Below, in pieces: positions 11,075 to 20,930 of a stretch of DNA of 64,000 bases. Source of the DNA: an uncultured Caulobacterales bacterium (GTDB lineage Bacteria > Pseudomonadota > Alphaproteobacteria > Caulobacterales > Caulobacteraceae); contig CAILTK010000028.1 of the NCBI GenBank assembly GCA_903837135.1, positions 1 to 64,000 on the forward strand, given 5' to 3'. The position numbers and the translations under genes were made by a program. The notes beneath the pieces were generated by a model, which saw nothing but the letters and a program-made list of their open reading frames with translations, was not told the DNA's origin and searched no databases. Each line of letters starts with the position of its first letter. Position 1 is the stretch's first letter.

Positions 11075-11652
11075 GCGCCGGTATTACGTGAGTCGGTGGT
11101 CCCCGTGACAGTCATTCCCGACGCCGTCATCGCGTTCGCCACGTCCTGCTCCAGATCCGTCCGCCGGCGGCCGAGGTTTTCCGCGCCCTCCGCCACATGA
11201 TAGCGCCGGTCGGGCCCGGCGTAGTCGGCGGTCTCGAGGAAGGGCCGTTTCTCGCGCGAGACCCACAGGACGCGCTCCAGCATGACGCGGGGACTGAGCG
11301 GCTTGGAGACGAGGAAATTGGCCCCGCAGTCGCGCGTGCGCTGAACCACGGCCCGCTTGATGTGACCGCTGACCAGGATGGTGGAGGCGAAGCTGTTGGT
11401 GTTGCGGGGCAGCCGACGCAGCCAGCGCACGACCTCGAAACCCGGTTCGCCCGCCACCTCGTCGTTGAGCACGATGAGATCGACTTCGTTCTCCAGGAGC
11501 AGGGACTTGGCCTCGGCGACGGTCCAGCACTTGTAGAGATTTCGCGCGCCGAAGCCGGAGAAGATCTGGGCGAGGATCGACATCCCCAGCGCGGAGCTGT
11601 CGAGCAGAAGGATCGACACCCGCTCCAGATTGACCCGGCTATCTGGATTCAT
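11071..11652 (-). CDS. receiver-domain protein with a degenerate phospho-acceptor site
   Basis: The first 125 of 193 residues form a CheY-like receiver fold: ILLLDSSALG (14-23), DLIVLNDEVAGEPGFEVVRWL (58-78), STILVSG (90-96) and the conserved lysine in VSKPLS (K117). By alignment with CheY the phospho-acceptor position is Asn63 with Asp64 next to it, and the N-terminal acidic pair is a single Asp18, so phosphorylation may be lost or shifted. A C-terminal tail contains YAGPDRRYH and GRRRTD. There is no DNA-binding domain. It is followed by the helical protein above, with ATGA overlap. Confidence 0.85.
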   Translation of the reverse strand: MNPDSRVNLERVSILLLDSSALGMSILAQIFSGFGARNLYKCWTVAEAKSLLLENEVDLIVLNDEVAGEPGFEVVRWLRRLPRNTNSFASTILVSGHIKRAVVQRTRDCGANFLVSKPLSPRVMLERVLWVSREKRPFLETADYAGPDRRYHVAEGAENLGRRRTDLEQDVANAMTASGMTVTGTTDSRNTGA

Positions 11653-11671
11653 CGTCAGCCCCCAAGGTCAG

Positions 11672-11697
11672 GCTAGCGAACCCAAGGGCCGCCGCAA
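11672..11697 (-). promoter_or_regulatory. candidate sigma-73 promoter of the receiver-like gene
   Basis: On the minus strand TTGCGG is followed by 14 bases and GCTAGC, resembling the Caulobacter housekeeping pattern (TTGaCgS, 10-14 bases, GCTANA). It lies 20 bases upstream of the ATG at 11652, so the leader would be very short. Apart from this, 11653-11938 shows no gene. Confidence 0.4.
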
Positions 11698-11938
11698 GAC
11701 GGGCTGGGCAAAATTGAGGGCGCGACCCCCGCTTCGTCACCCAGGTTGGGTACAAACAATTCAGTCTTGAAAAACTGGAGTTGCGAACACTTGGGTGGAG
11801 CGGATCCGCGCCATGGTGGATTGACATCTATCTACGTACGCCGCTCACGCCTGTTCCCACTGGAAACGCCCGACGACGCGATTCGTCAACCGCGCCGGGC
11901 GTCGCAGGCCCGGCGCGGCGCTCTCCGGGTCCCGCGGA

Positions 11939-13192
11939 TCAGCGCGCGGCGAGCGAGGCCTTGTACGCCTCGGCCGCGCGCATCACCCGCAGCAGGTTGC
12001 CGCCCCAGATCTTGGCGAGATCCTCGCGGGAATACCCCTCCTCCATCAGCCGCTGGGTCACCTTCCAATAGCCGGACACGTCCTCCATGCCGACCACGCC
12101 GCCGCCGCCGTCCATGTCGGCGCCGACGCCCACATGATCGACGCCCGCCACCTTCAGCGCGTGGTTCAGGTGGTTCATGAAGTCCTCGAACGTGGCCTTC
12201 GGAGCCGGGTATTTCGCCTCGATGGCCCGCATCTCCGCCCCGAGCGCGGCCTCCTTCTCCGGCGTCATCGGCCCGTCCGCCTTCTTCATCAGCGCCGCCA
12301 TGGCCGCGTCCCGGTCGGGGTTCTTGGGCGAGGGAATGAGATAGCTCGAGAAGGTGTTGATCTGAATCACCCCGCCATCCGCCGCCAGGGCCTTCAGGTG
12401 GGCGTCGTCGATGTTGCGCGGATGGTCGAACACCGCCTTGCACCCGGAGTGACTGAGCACGATCGGCGTCTTGGACAGGGCCATCATCTGATCGAGCACC
12501 GCGTCCGACGCGTGCGAGGCGTCCAGCATCAGGCCGAGCCGGTTGGCCTCGGCCACGAACAGCTTTCCCTTGGCGCTGAGCCCCTGCCACTCGGGCTTGT
12601 CGGTGGCGCTGTCGGCGAGGTCGTTGTTGCGGAAGTGCGCCGGGCCGATCAGGCGCACGCCGAGCTTCTGGAACGTGGCCATCAGGCTGAGGTCGGCTTC
12701 CAGCGGATAGCTGTTCTCGATGCTCATGAACACGAACCGCTTGCCCTTCGCCTCGATCGCGGCGGCGTCGTCGGCCTTCAGCGCCAGGGCGAATTTGTCG
12801 CCGTGCCGGGCGACCATCTCGTGGATCTCCACGGCCCGGATCAGCGCCGCGTCGCGGGCGGCGGCGTCGCCGTCGGGCGTGCGCGGCCCCTGCGGGGTGT
12901 AGACCGCGAAGAAGCCGCCCTTCAGTCCGCCCTCGACCATGCGCGGATAGTCGACCTGCGACCGGTCCTCGACCTTGTGCCGCTCCATGATGTCCCAGCC
13001 GGGACGCGAGAAATTGGCCGGCGTGTCGAGATGGGTGTCGAGGGTGATCAGGCTCGACTGCATCGCCTTGGCCGCCTCGGGCGTCACCGGCGCCGCGGCC
13101 GCGGCGCCGGCCAACGCGACCGCCGAGGCTGCGGCGACGAGCGCGCCGCGAAGAGCGGCGCGGCTGAATCCCTTGAAACTGCTGCTGCTCAC
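11939..13192 (-). CDS. exported membrane-type dipeptidase, peptidase family M19
   Basis: This is a renal-dipeptidase-like zinc peptidase acting on dipeptides outside the cytoplasm. The GTG at 13192 is preferred: AGGGGA lies six bases upstream, and the product starts with a good signal peptide (cleavage near AAAA-APVT). An upstream TTG at 13222 would add ten residues. Candidate metal ligands are His and Asp in LDTHLDTPANF, Glu in FMSIENSYPLE, and histidines in LDASHAS and VLSHSGCKAV. VGVGADMDGG near the C-terminus is also typical. It is convergent with nothing close and divergent from eutB. Substrate is unknown. Confidence 0.88.
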   Translation of the reverse strand: MSSSSFKGFSRAALRGALVAAASAVALAGAAAAAPVTPEAAKAMQSSLITLDTHLDTPANFSRPGWDIMERHKVEDRSQVDYPRMVEGGLKGGFFAVYTPQGPRTPDGDAAARDAALIRAVEIHEMVARHGDKFALALKADDAAAIEAKGKRFVFMSIENSYPLEADLSLMATFQKLGVRLIGPAHFRNNDLADSATDKPEWQGLSAKGKLFVAEANRLGLMLDASHASDAVLDQMMALSKTPIVLSHSGCKAVFDHPRNIDDAHLKALAADGGVIQINTFSSYLIPSPKNPDRDAAMAALMKKADGPMTPEKEAALGAEMRAIEAKYPAPKATFEDFMNHLNHALKVAGVDHVGVGADMDGGGGVVGMEDVSGYWKVTQRLMEEGYSREDLAKIWGGNLLRVMRAAEAYKASLAAR

Positions 13193-13386
13193 GTCGCTTC
13201 CCCTCGCCCAATGATCGGACAAGCCGGTTATCTCATCTGGAGTTCAAGGGTCGCAATCGGCTTGGTGCGAGCACGATCGTGGCGGCGGTTGTCCATTCCT
13301 GATGCAGATGGGCCCGCTCAATGGCAGGCCCAGGGCGCCGGCGGGTCCAAGCCTGGACCGTGCTTTATCCAACCCGACATCTCTCT

Positions 13387-13436
13387 CTTGTCGTCATCCC
13401 GGAAAACGCGCAGCGCTTGTCCGGGATGACGACAAG
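13387..13436. repeat. perfect 17-bp inverted repeat with TCATCCCGG core
   Basis: Arms 13387-13403 and 13420-13436 are perfect reverse complements (CTTGTCGTCATCCCGGA), separated by 16 bases. It belongs to the set of dispersed extragenic palindromes carrying TCATCCCGG. It lies 20 bases before the eutB start, so it would form a strong hairpin in the leader of any transcript that begins upstream of it. Confidence 0.75.
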
Positions 13437-13455
13437 AGGTGGAAAGCGAAGGTCC

Positions 13456-14847
13456 ATGTACGCCGCCGACCTCGCCGGGACCCGCTATCGCTTCGAGGAT
13501 CTGAAGGCGGTGCTGGCGGCGGCCACGCCGCTGCGCAGCGGCGACCAGCTGGCCGGGGTGGCGGCGCAGAGCGCCGCGCAGCGGGTCGCCGCCCGCTATG
13601 TGCTGGCCGACCTTCCGCTGAAGACCTTCCTGCAGGACCTGCCGATTCCCTACGAGGACGACGCGGTCACCCGCCTGATCGTCGACACCCACGACCGTGC
13701 GGCGTTCGCGCCGGTCGCCCACCTGACCGTCGGCGGGTTTCGCGACTGGCTCCTGTCCAACACCACGGGGACCGCCGAACTCGCGGCCCTTGCGCCGGGC
13801 GTCACCCCGGAGATGGCCGCGGCGGTCTGCAAGCTGATGCGCAACCAGGATCTGATCGCCGTCGGGCGCAAGCTGCGGGTGACGAGCGCCTTTCGCACCC
13901 GCCTCGGCCTGCCGGGCCGCCTCGCCGTCCGTCTTCAGCCGAACCACCCCACCGACGACCCGCGCGGGATCGCCGCCTCGATCCTCGACGGCCTCTTGAT
14001 GGGCTGCGGCGACGCGGTGATCGGAATCAATCCGGCGACCGACAGCATCGACACCGCGAGGACCCTGCTTCAGCTGATCGACGACCTGCGCCGGCGGCTG
14101 GAGATCCCCACCCAGAGCTGCGTGCTGACGCACGTCACCAACACCCTGGAGCTGATCGGCCTCGGCGCGCCGGTCGACCTCGCCTTCCAGTCGATCGCCG
14201 GGACCGAGGCGGCCAACACCAGCTTCGGGATCGACCTGGCGGTCCTCGACGAAGCGCATCAGGCCACGCTCTCCCTCGGCCGGGGGACCTTGGGCGACAA
14301 CGTGATGTACTTCGAGACCGGCCAGGGCTCGGCCCTGTCGGCCGACGCCCACCACGGGGTGGACCAGCAGACGCTGGAGGCCCGCGCCTACGCGGTGGCC
14401 CGCCGGTTCCGGCCCCTGCTGGTCAACACCGTGGTCGGCTTCATCGGTCCGGAATACCTTTACGACGGCAAGCAGATCATCCGTGCGGGGCTGGAGGACC
14501 ACTTCTGCGGCAAGCTGATGGGCCTGCCGATGGGGGTGGACGTCTGCTACACCAACCATGCCGCCGCCGATCAGGACGACATGGACGACCTTCTGACCCT
14601 GCTGGGCGTCGCCGGGGTCAACTTCGTCATGGGCGTGCCGGGCGCGGACGACGTCATGCTGAGCTACCAGAGCACCAGCTTCCACGACGCCCTCTATGTG
14701 CGCGAGGTCCTTGGCCTGCGTCCGGCGCCGGAGTTCGAGACCTGGCTGATCCGGAGGGGACTGTTCGACCCTCAGGGCCGGATGCTCGGCGCCGACACGG
14801 CCTCGGGCGCCCAGCAACGATTGCTGCAGGCCATCGCGGATGGCTGA
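13456..14847 (+). CDS. eutB: ethanolamine ammonia-lyase large subunit
   Basis: EutB is the catalytic subunit of the adenosylcobalamin-dependent enzyme that turns ethanolamine into acetaldehyde and ammonia. The start [20 protein letters not shown] (ATG at 13456) fits the family N-terminus. Earlier in-frame codons run through the inverted repeat. The 463 residues match the family length of about 450. Conserved stretches include [51 protein letters not shown] and [19 protein letters not shown]. The gene overlaps eutC by 8 bases. Confidence 0.94.
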   Translation: MYAADLAGTRYRFEDLKAVLAAATPLRSGDQLAGVAAQSAAQRVAARYVLADLPLKTFLQDLPIPYEDDAVTRLIVDTHDRAAFAPVAHLTVGGFRDWLLSNTTGTAELAALAPGVTPEMAAAVCKLMRNQDLIAVGRKLRVTSAFRTRLGLPGRLAVRLQPNHPTDDPRGIAASILDGLLMGCGDAVIGINPATDSIDTARTLLQLIDDLRRRLEIPTQSCVLTHVTNTLELIGLGAPVDLAFQSIAGTEAANTSFGIDLAVLDEAHQATLSLGRGTLGDNVMYFETGQGSALSADAHHGVDQQTLEARAYAVARRFRPLLVNTVVGFIGPEYLYDGKQIIRAGLEDHFCGKLMGLPMGVDVCYTNHAAADQDDMDDLLTLLGVAGVNFVMGVPGADDVMLSYQSTSFHDALYVREVLGLRPAPEFETWLIRRGLFDPQGRMLGADTASGAQQRLLQAIADG

Positions 14848-15607
14848 CGCCCCGGCTCCGCCTCGCGACCCTTTCGCGGCCCTCCGGCGCGCCACGCCGG
14901 CGCGGATCGGCCTTGGTCGCGCGGGCCAGGGACTGCCGACCGCGCCCATGCTCGCCTTCCAGCTGGCCCACGCCACGGCCCGAGACGCCGTGCAGGCGGC
15001 GCTGGACGTCCCGCGCCTGCAGGCCGAACTCGCCCGGCCCTCGCGCGTCGTCCACAGCGCCGCGCCCGACCGCGACGCCTATCTGAAGGATCCCGGGCTG
15101 GGGCGGCGGCTGGCGCCCCTGGCGACGCCCCTCCCCCGCGGCGACCACGACCTCGCCATCGTCATCGGCGACGGCCTGTCCGCCGTGGCCGTGCAGGCCC
15201 ACGCGGCCGCGGTGGTGCACGCCCTCGCGCGGCGGCTGCAAGGCTGGGCGATCGCCCCCGTGGTGATCGCCCGTCAGGCGCGCGTGGCCCTGGGCGACGA
15301 GGTCGGCCAGGCCCTGGGGGCCCGCGCGGTGCTGGTGCTGATCGGCGAACGCCCCGGCCTCAGCGCCGCCGACAGCCTCGGCGCCTACCTGACCTGGGAC
15401 CCCCGGCCCGGGCGGCGCGACCACGAGCGCAACTGCGTCTCCAACATCCGCTCCCCCGCCGGCCTGTCGTGCGACCAGGCGGCCGACAAGCTCGCCTGGC
15501 TGCTCGGCGAGGCCCGCCGCCTCGGTTTTTCCGGCGTGGCGCTGAAGGATCGGCACGTCGGCGCGGTGGAGGTCGGCGGCGATGGCATGGCTGCACTGAA
15601 GCCGTGA
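14840..15607 (+). CDS. eutC: ethanolamine ammonia-lyase small subunit
   Basis: EutC is the B12-contacting light subunit. The 255-residue protein has the family motifs [68 protein letters not shown] and [16 protein letters not shown]. It is shorter at the N-terminus than the enteric protein. Its ATG lies inside the last codons of eutB (8-base overlap), indicating coupled translation in equal amounts. No eut shell, reactivase (eutA) or transporter (eutH) genes are nearby. Confidence 0.94.
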   Translation: MADAPAPPRDPFAALRRATPARIGLGRAGQGLPTAPMLAFQLAHATARDAVQAALDVPRLQAELARPSRVVHSAAPDRDAYLKDPGLGRRLAPLATPLPRGDHDLAIVIGDGLSAVAVQAHAAAVVHALARRLQGWAIAPVVIARQARVALGDEVGQALGARAVLVLIGERPGLSAADSLGAYLTWDPRPGRRDHERNCVSNIRSPAGLSCDQAADKLAWLLGEARRLGFSGVALKDRHVGAVEVGGDGMAALKP

Positions 15608-15757
15608 GAACCTCTGATGGGATGCGAAAGCCTATCCCCCGCTCATCCCGCCCGGACGAAAGGCACGGGGTGGTCGCGCCTCTCTGGTCAAACCGCTCCA
15701 GGGATGGAAGATAGCGGCGCGGCGGGCGGGGGCCCGTCTCCTGCGTCTGGGATCAGT

Positions 15758-17674
15758 ATGGCTCTCGTCAAGACTTCCAAGGTTGGAGCGGCCGCCGCCA
15801 AGGCGCCGAAGGATTCTGCGCCCGTTGCGCCGCCCTCGCCGCCGCCCCGGCCCCGAAAGCCGTCCGCGGCCCCGCGCGACAAGGTCGCCGAACGCGTGGC
15901 CGCCGCCACCGAACAGCTCGCCAGCGGCATCGCCGAGGCCTCGGCGGCGGCGGAGGAGCTGCGCCGGTCGATGGAGCAGATCGCCACCGGGGCGGAGGAG
16001 GCGGCCGGCGGTTCGCAGGAGCAGCTGGCGGCGATCCGGTCGATCGTCGTGGCGCTCGGCGAGGCGCGGTCCCAGGCGGAGGCCTCGCGCCGGCGCACCG
16101 AAGCGGTGCAGCTCGTGCTGGCCGAGACGGCGGTGCAGATCACCGCCTCGGTCCGGTCGATCGAGCGCAACGCCGAGCGGCAGACCGCCTCGGTCGGCAT
16201 CATCGTCGAGCTGGAGCGCCGCGCCGCCGATATCGGCGAGATCAGCCAGACCGTGAGCGGCATCTCCGACCAGACCAACCTGCTCGCCCTGAACGCCGCC
16301 ATCGAGGCCGCCCGCGCCGGCGACCACGGCCGCGGCTTCGCGGTGGTCGCCGACGAGGTCAGGGCCCTGGCGGAGACCTCCGACAAGGGCGCCCGGGAGG
16401 TGCAGGGCCTGGTCGACACCATCCAGGCCGACATCCGTGGCGTGGTCGAGGCGGTGCGCGCCGCGGCGGAGACCGCGACCACCGAGGCCAAGGCCGGCTT
16501 CGCCACCGTCGGCGCCCTGGACGCCCTCCGCGCCGACATGGCGACCCTGGCGGAGGGCAGCGACGGTACGCTGACCGCCGCCCTCGAAGCGGAGCGCGCC
16601 GCCACCGAAGCCCAGCGCGGGGCCGAACAGGTCGCCGCCGCCGCGGAGGAGCAGGCGTCCGCCGCCGCCGAGGCGCAGACGGCGATCCAGCAGCAGGCCA
16701 GCGCTCTCGAACAGGGTCAGGTCGCCGCCCACTCGCTCGCGGCCCTGGCCGACGACGTGGCCGGCGAAGCCTCGCTTTCGGCCGCCGAACAGATCGCCGC
16801 CGCCGCCGAGGAGCTGTCCGCCACCATTCAGGAGCTTTCCGGCGCGGCCGCGCAGATCGTGGCGGCGGTCAGCCAGATCAACCGCGGCTCGCAGATGCAG
16901 GCGGCGGCGACCCAGCAGACCTCGGCGGCCCTGGCGCAGATCGAGACCAGCGCCCAGGTCGCCCAGGCCAACGCCAACACCGCCGACGAGCGCGTCGCCC
17001 GGATGGAGGCCGCGCTGAAGCAGAGCCGGTCCGCGGTCGAGGGGCTGATGCGCGGGGTCGCCGACGCCGTGGCCGAGACGCGCGCCAGCCTCGCCACCGT
17101 CGTCACCCTGGACGCCGCCGGCCGTCGGATCGAGAAGATCATCGACACCATCGCCCTGGTGACGGTGCAGACGACCATGCTGGCGGTCTCAGGCTCGGTC
17201 GAGGCGGCGCGCGCCGGCGGGGCAGGCCGCGGCTTCGCCCTGGTCTCGGGCGACATCCGCAGCCTCGCCCGCGAGGCGTCCGAAAGCGTCGACCGCGCCA
17301 AGGACACGGTCCGCGGCATTCTCGAGCAGATCGCCTCCCTGCGCCGCGACGGCGAGCAGATCGCCGCCGCGGTCGAGCTCGAGGTTCAGAACAACCGGGC
17401 CATCTTCGCCGCCCTGGAGAAGCTGGACGGCGACGTGACGGCGATGAAGTCCGCCAATCGGGACATCCTCGAGCAGGCCGGCGCCATCCTGTCGGGCGCG
17501 GCGCAGACCGCGGCCGGCGCCCGGCAGATCGCCGCCGCCGCCGAGGAAGCCAGTTCGGCCGCGCTGCAGTCCGCCACCGCCGCGGGCCAGCAGGCCCGCG
17601 GGGCCGAGGATCTGGCGGCGGCGATCGAGGAGATCGCCTCCCTGGCCGACGAACTGAAGACCCGGAATGACTGA
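15758..17674 (+). CDS. soluble methyl-accepting chemotaxis protein with two signalling tips
   Basis: This receptor-like protein of 638 residues (ATG at 15758; an ATG at 15704 is possible) has no transmembrane segment, HAMP or recognisable sensor domain. After a Pro/Ala-rich N-terminus it is almost entirely heptad coiled coil. Near residue 168 is a canonical CheA/CheW-binding tip ([20 protein letters not shown], then [16 protein letters not shown]). Near residue 469 a second, degenerate tip appears ([19 protein letters not shown], then [17 protein letters not shown]). It thus looks like an internal duplication. There is no C-terminal CheR-binding pentapeptide. It starts the chemosensory operon and overlaps the next gene by 8 bases. 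Confidence 0.88.
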   Translation: MALVKTSKVGAAAAKAPKDSAPVAPPSPPPRPRKPSAAPRDKVAERVAAATEQLASGIAEASAAAEELRRSMEQIATGAEEAAGGSQEQLAAIRSIVVALGEARSQAEASRRRTEAVQLVLAETAVQITASVRSIERNAERQTASVGIIVELERRAADIGEISQTVSGISDQTNLLALNAAIEAARAGDHGRGFAVVADEVRALAETSDKGAREVQGLVDTIQADIRGVVEAVRAAAETATTEAKAGFATVGALDALRADMATLAEGSDGTLTAALEAERAATEAQRGAEQVAAAAEEQASAAAEAQTAIQQQASALEQGQVAAHSLAALADDVAGEASLSAAEQIAAAAEELSATIQELSGAAAQIVAAVSQINRGSQMQAAATQQTSAALAQIETSAQVAQANANTADERVARMEAALKQSRSAVEGLMRGVADAVAETRASLATVVTLDAAGRRIEKIIDTIALVTVQTTMLAVSGSVEAARAGGAGRGFALVSGDIRSLAREASESVDRAKDTVRGILEQIASLRRDGEQIAAAVELEVQNNRAIFAALEKLDGDVTAMKSANRDILEQAGAILSGAAQTAAGARQIAAAAEEASSAALQSATAAGQQARGAEDLAAAIEEIASLADELKTRND

Positions 17675-19229
17675 GCCCGCGGCGCCCAAAGCGGCGGCGG
17701 CCGGAGCGGGCGGGGCGTCGCGACAGTTCCTGACCTTCCTGATGTCCGGGAGGCTCTACGCCCTGCCCGCCGAGGAGATCGCCGAGGTGATCCGCACGCC
17801 CGCCGTGGCGCGCGTGCCGCAGGGGCCGGTCAGCCTGATGGGCGTCGCCAACCTGCGCGGCGACGTGCTGCCGGTGGCCAGCCTGCACGGCCTGTTGGGT
17901 CAGCCGGCGACGGGGATCACCGCCGCCTCGCGGGCGCTGGTGCTGGCGGGGGCCGCGCCCGTCGCCGTCGCCGTCGACGCCGTCGACGCCCTGGTGTCGG
18001 TGGCGGGCGACGCGCTCGACACCGATCAGGCCCTGGCCGCCGCCCGCCCCGGCGAGCGTCTGCTGGGCGCCTTCCGCCGCGGCGACGGCGAAGGCGTGGC
18101 CCGGATCCTCGACATCCGCACCCTGCTGGCCGACGCCTTCGCGCAAAGGGCGCGTCCGGCGAAGCGCCAGCCGGGGCCGGCGACCGCGGCGGACGCCGCC
18201 CGGTCCCCGGGCGCCGGCGAACACGGCAAACTGATCACCTTCGAGGCGGCCGGACAGGAATACGGGCTCGGCCTCGAGGCGGTCCGGGAGATCATCCGCG
18301 CCCCCGAAGGCCTGGCGCGCCTGTCCCACGACGAAGCCCTGGTCCTCGGCGTCGCCCCCTATCGCGAGACCCTCCTGCCGATGTTCGCCCTGCGCGGCCT
18401 GCTCGGCCTGCCGCAGGCGTCATGGGACCCGCGACAGAGGGTGGTGGTGACCACGGTGGCGGGATTGCTGGTCGGGCTGGTGGTCGACCGCATGCGCGCC
18501 ATCACCCCCATCGATCCGTCGCGGGTGGAGCCGACGCCGCCGGTGCTGGCCGCCCGGACCGGCGGCGAAACCCGGATCAAGGCGCTCTATCGGGACGCGG
18601 ACGGCCGTCGGCTGGTCTCGATCCTGGATCCGAAACTGTTATTTCGAGAGGATGTGATGCAGCGCCTTGGCCAGACCCACGGCGCGACCGCCGGCGCCCC
18701 CGACGCCGCATCCGCGAGCGACGACGAGCTGAAGTTTCTGGTCTTTCGCCTCGGCGACGACGAATTCGCCCTGCCGATCGAGGTGGTCGACGAGGTGGCC
18801 CAGGTCCCGGCCAGGATCACCCGGCTGCCGAAGACGCCGGCCTTTCTCGAGGGCGTGATCAATCTGCGCGGCGACGTGCTGCCGGTGATCGATCAGCGCC
18901 GACGGTTCGACATGCCCGCGCCGGAGACCCCCGCCGGACGCCGGCTGGTCGTGGTCCGCACCGAGCGCCATCGCGCCGGCCTGATCGTCGACAGCGTCTC
19001 CCAGGTTCTCACCAGCCGCGCCGACGCGATCGAGGAGGCGCCCGACCTGGCCGGCGAGGCCACGCGTCTGGTGCAGGGGGTGATCAACCTCGACGACGCA
19101 GGCCGCATCGTGCTGGTGCTGGATCCCGGCGAACTGCTCAGCCGCGCGGAGCGCCGGCTGCTGGAGCAGTTCGAACGCGACGCCGCCGAGGTTCCGACCG
19201 CGGGAACGCCGCCCGAGGCGGCCGGGTGA
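17667..19229 (+). CDS. CheW-type scaffold with three CheW domains
   Basis: CheW couples receptors to the kinase CheA. This 520-residue protein carries three consecutive CheW domains: about 13-160 ([22 protein letters not shown], then [11 protein letters not shown]), about 187-330 ([22 protein letters not shown], then [19 protein letters not shown]) and about 350-500 ([23 protein letters not shown], then [18 protein letters not shown]). Domains 1 and 3 keep the NLRGDVLPV strand; domain 2 is altered ([10 protein letters not shown]). Linkers are Ala/Pro-rich. It overlaps the MCP by 8 bases and cheB by GTGA. A triple CheW could crosslink several receptor or kinase units in one array. Confidence 0.9.
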   Translation: MTEPAAPKAAAAGAGGASRQFLTFLMSGRLYALPAEEIAEVIRTPAVARVPQGPVSLMGVANLRGDVLPVASLHGLLGQPATGITAASRALVLAGAAPVAVAVDAVDALVSVAGDALDTDQALAAARPGERLLGAFRRGDGEGVARILDIRTLLADAFAQRARPAKRQPGPATAADAARSPGAGEHGKLITFEAAGQEYGLGLEAVREIIRAPEGLARLSHDEALVLGVAPYRETLLPMFALRGLLGLPQASWDPRQRVVVTTVAGLLVGLVVDRMRAITPIDPSRVEPTPPVLAARTGGETRIKALYRDADGRRLVSILDPKLLFREDVMQRLGQTHGATAGAPDAASASDDELKFLVFRLGDDEFALPIEVVDEVAQVPARITRLPKTPAFLEGVINLRGDVLPVIDQRRRFDMPAPETPAGRRLVVVRTERHRAGLIVDSVSQVLTSRADAIEEAPDLAGEATRLVQGVINLDDAGRIVLVLDPGELLSRAERRLLEQFERDAAEVPTAGTPPEAAG

Positions 19230-20308
19230 TCAGACTTCTCGTGGTGGACGATTCCGCCCTGGTGCGAAAGCTGCTCGGCCAGGTGTTCTCCCGCGAGCCC
19301 GACTTCGAACTGCACTTCGCCCGCAGCGGCCTGGAAGCCCTCGCCGCGCTGGGCGTCTTCGAGCCCGACGTGATCACCCTCGACGTGACCATGCCGGAGA
19401 TGGACGGCCTGGCCTGCCTCGACCGGATCATGATCGAACGGCCCTGCCCGGTGGTGATGGTCTCCTCGCTGACCGCGGCCGGCGCGGAGGCCACCCTCGA
19501 GGCGCTGCGGCTCGGCGCGGTGGACTTCGTCCCCAAGCCCAGCGGCCCGGTGTCCCTGCAGATGGAGGTGTGGGCGCCGGAGCTGATCGAGACGGTGCGC
19601 GGCGCCGCCCGGGCGAAATTGCGCACGAGCCTGCGCCTGCGCGATCGCGTGCGTCACCAGGTCGGCGCGCTCCGCCCGGAGCCGCTCCGCACCGCCCGGC
19701 CGCCGGCCGCGCCGGCGCGCGTTCCGGTCCGCGCCAGCGGCATGGGGCTCGTGCTGGTGGGGACGTCGACCGGCGGCCCGCCGGCGCTGGAGGCCCTGCT
19801 CACCGTCCTGCCGGCCAATTTTCCATGGCCGATCCTGATCGCCCAACACATGCCGCGGAGCTTCACCGGGCCGCTGGCGCAGCGGCTCGACCGCCTGTGC
19901 GCCCTCACCGTCGTCGAGGCGAGCGACGCGGTCCTGCTGGAGCCGGGAACGGCCTACATCGGCCGGGGAGACCACGACCTCGTGGTGTCGCGGCGCGCCG
20001 GCGGCCTGGTCGCCATGGCCGCGCCGCCGCTGGCCTATCCGTGGCATCCGAGCACCGACCGGCTGGTGCGCTCGGCGCTGGAGCACCTGCCGGCGAGCCA
20101 GCTGATCGGCGTGCTGATGACCGGCATGGGCGACGACGGGGCCGCCGCCATGACCGACCTGCATGCGCGCGGCGGCGTCGCCATCGCCGAGGCCGAGGAG
20201 ACGGCGGTCGTCTGGGGCATGCCGGGCGAGCTGGTCAAGGCCGGCGGCGCGGACTGGATCGAGCCCCTGCCGGGGATCGCCGCGCGGCTTCAGCAGTTGA
20301 CGCCCTGA
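19226..20308 (+). CDS. cheB: chemotaxis response regulator methylesterase
   Basis: CheB removes methyl groups from receptor glutamates when phosphorylated by CheA. The GTG at 19226 overlaps the previous stop and begins directly with the receiver (MRLLVVDDS-type; Asp53 in ITLDVTMPEMDG). After a linker the esterase domain has Ser181 in GTSTGGPPALE, His in IAQHMP and Asp in MTGMGDDGAAAM, the complete catalytic triad. It has 360 residues. The next gene starts one base after its stop. With cheR it indicates adaptation of the cognate receptor. Confidence 0.94.
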   Translation: MIRLLVVDDSALVRKLLGQVFSREPDFELHFARSGLEALAALGVFEPDVITLDVTMPEMDGLACLDRIMIERPCPVVMVSSLTAAGAEATLEALRLGAVDFVPKPSGPVSLQMEVWAPELIETVRGAARAKLRTSLRLRDRVRHQVGALRPEPLRTARPPAAPARVPVRASGMGLVLVGTSTGGPPALEALLTVLPANFPWPILIAQHMPRSFTGPLAQRLDRLCALTVVEASDAVLLEPGTAYIGRGDHDLVVSRRAGGLVAMAAPPLAYPWHPSTDRLVRSALEHLPASQLIGVLMTGMGDDGAAAMTDLHARGGVAIAEAEETAVVWGMPGELVKAGGADWIEPLPGIAARLQQLTP

Positions 20309-20309
20309 C

Positions 20310-20930
20310 ATGCCGCTGATCCGCAAACCGCCCAGCCCGCCGCCGACCGGGGTCGACCCGCCCGCCGACCCTTTCGCCGGCATCGCCGCGGCGGACGCCG
20401 CCGATCGCTGGGCCGCTGCGCGCGCCCTCGCCGATCACCCGGCCGGCGTCCTAGCGCTCGCGGACGCCCTGTCGCGGGAAACGGACGTCCGGGTGCGGGA
20501 GGCCATTTTCGCGGGCCTGTCCCGCGCGGCGACCCGCCAGAGCGCCGAGGCGGTGCTGCCCTGCCTGCGCAGCGACGACGCGAGCCTGCGGACCGGCGCC
20601 CTCGACGCCCTGCGGGCCATGCCGATGGCCGCCCTCCCCTTGCTGCCGCAGCTGCTGATCGACCCCGACCCGGACGTGCGCCTGTTGACCTGCGAGGTGG
20701 TGCGCGCCCTGCCGCCGGCCGACGCCTGCGCCCTGCTCGTCGCCCTGCTGGATCGCGAGACCGAGGTGAACGTCTGCGCTGCGGCGGTCGAGGTGTTGTC
20801 CGAAGCCGGCGACGCCAGCGCCTTGCCCGCTCTGCGCCGCTGCGCCGAACGCTTCGCCGACGCCCCCTTCCTGGGGTTCGCCATCAAGGTCGCCGCCCAG
20901 CGCCTCCAGGCCAGCGCCCCGCGTGCCTGA
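20310..20930 (+). CDS. HEAT-repeat protein of the chemosensory operon
   Basis: This 206-residue soluble protein has a proline-rich N-terminus followed by about five helical repeats of the HEAT type, for example [44 protein letters not shown] and TEVNVCAAAVEVLSEAGD, each with the D-x-x-V-R-x-x-A pattern. Such repeats bind proteins. It lies between cheB and cheR, one base after the former and overlapping the latter by 8 bases, so it is likely a stable component of the pathway. Its partner is not known. Confidence 0.85.
   Translation: MPLIRKPPSPPPTGVDPPADPFAGIAAADAADRWAAARALADHPAGVLALADALSRETDVRVREAIFAGLSRAATRQSAEAVLPCLRSDDASLRTGALDALRAMPMAALPLLPQLLIDPDPDVRLLTCEVVRALPPADACALLVALLDRETEVNVCAAAVEVLSEAGDASALPALRRCAERFADAPFLGFAIKVAAQRLQASAPRA

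Noticed and set aside
11833-11857. GGAAC-N16-CGTA on the minus strand upstream of the receiver-like gene
   Set aside because: One mismatch and about 180 bases from the start; a better housekeeping promoter lies closer.
13387-13436. Cobalamin riboswitch before eutBC
   Set aside because: The structure is a simple perfect hairpin of a dispersed repeat family; no B12-box sequence was seen.
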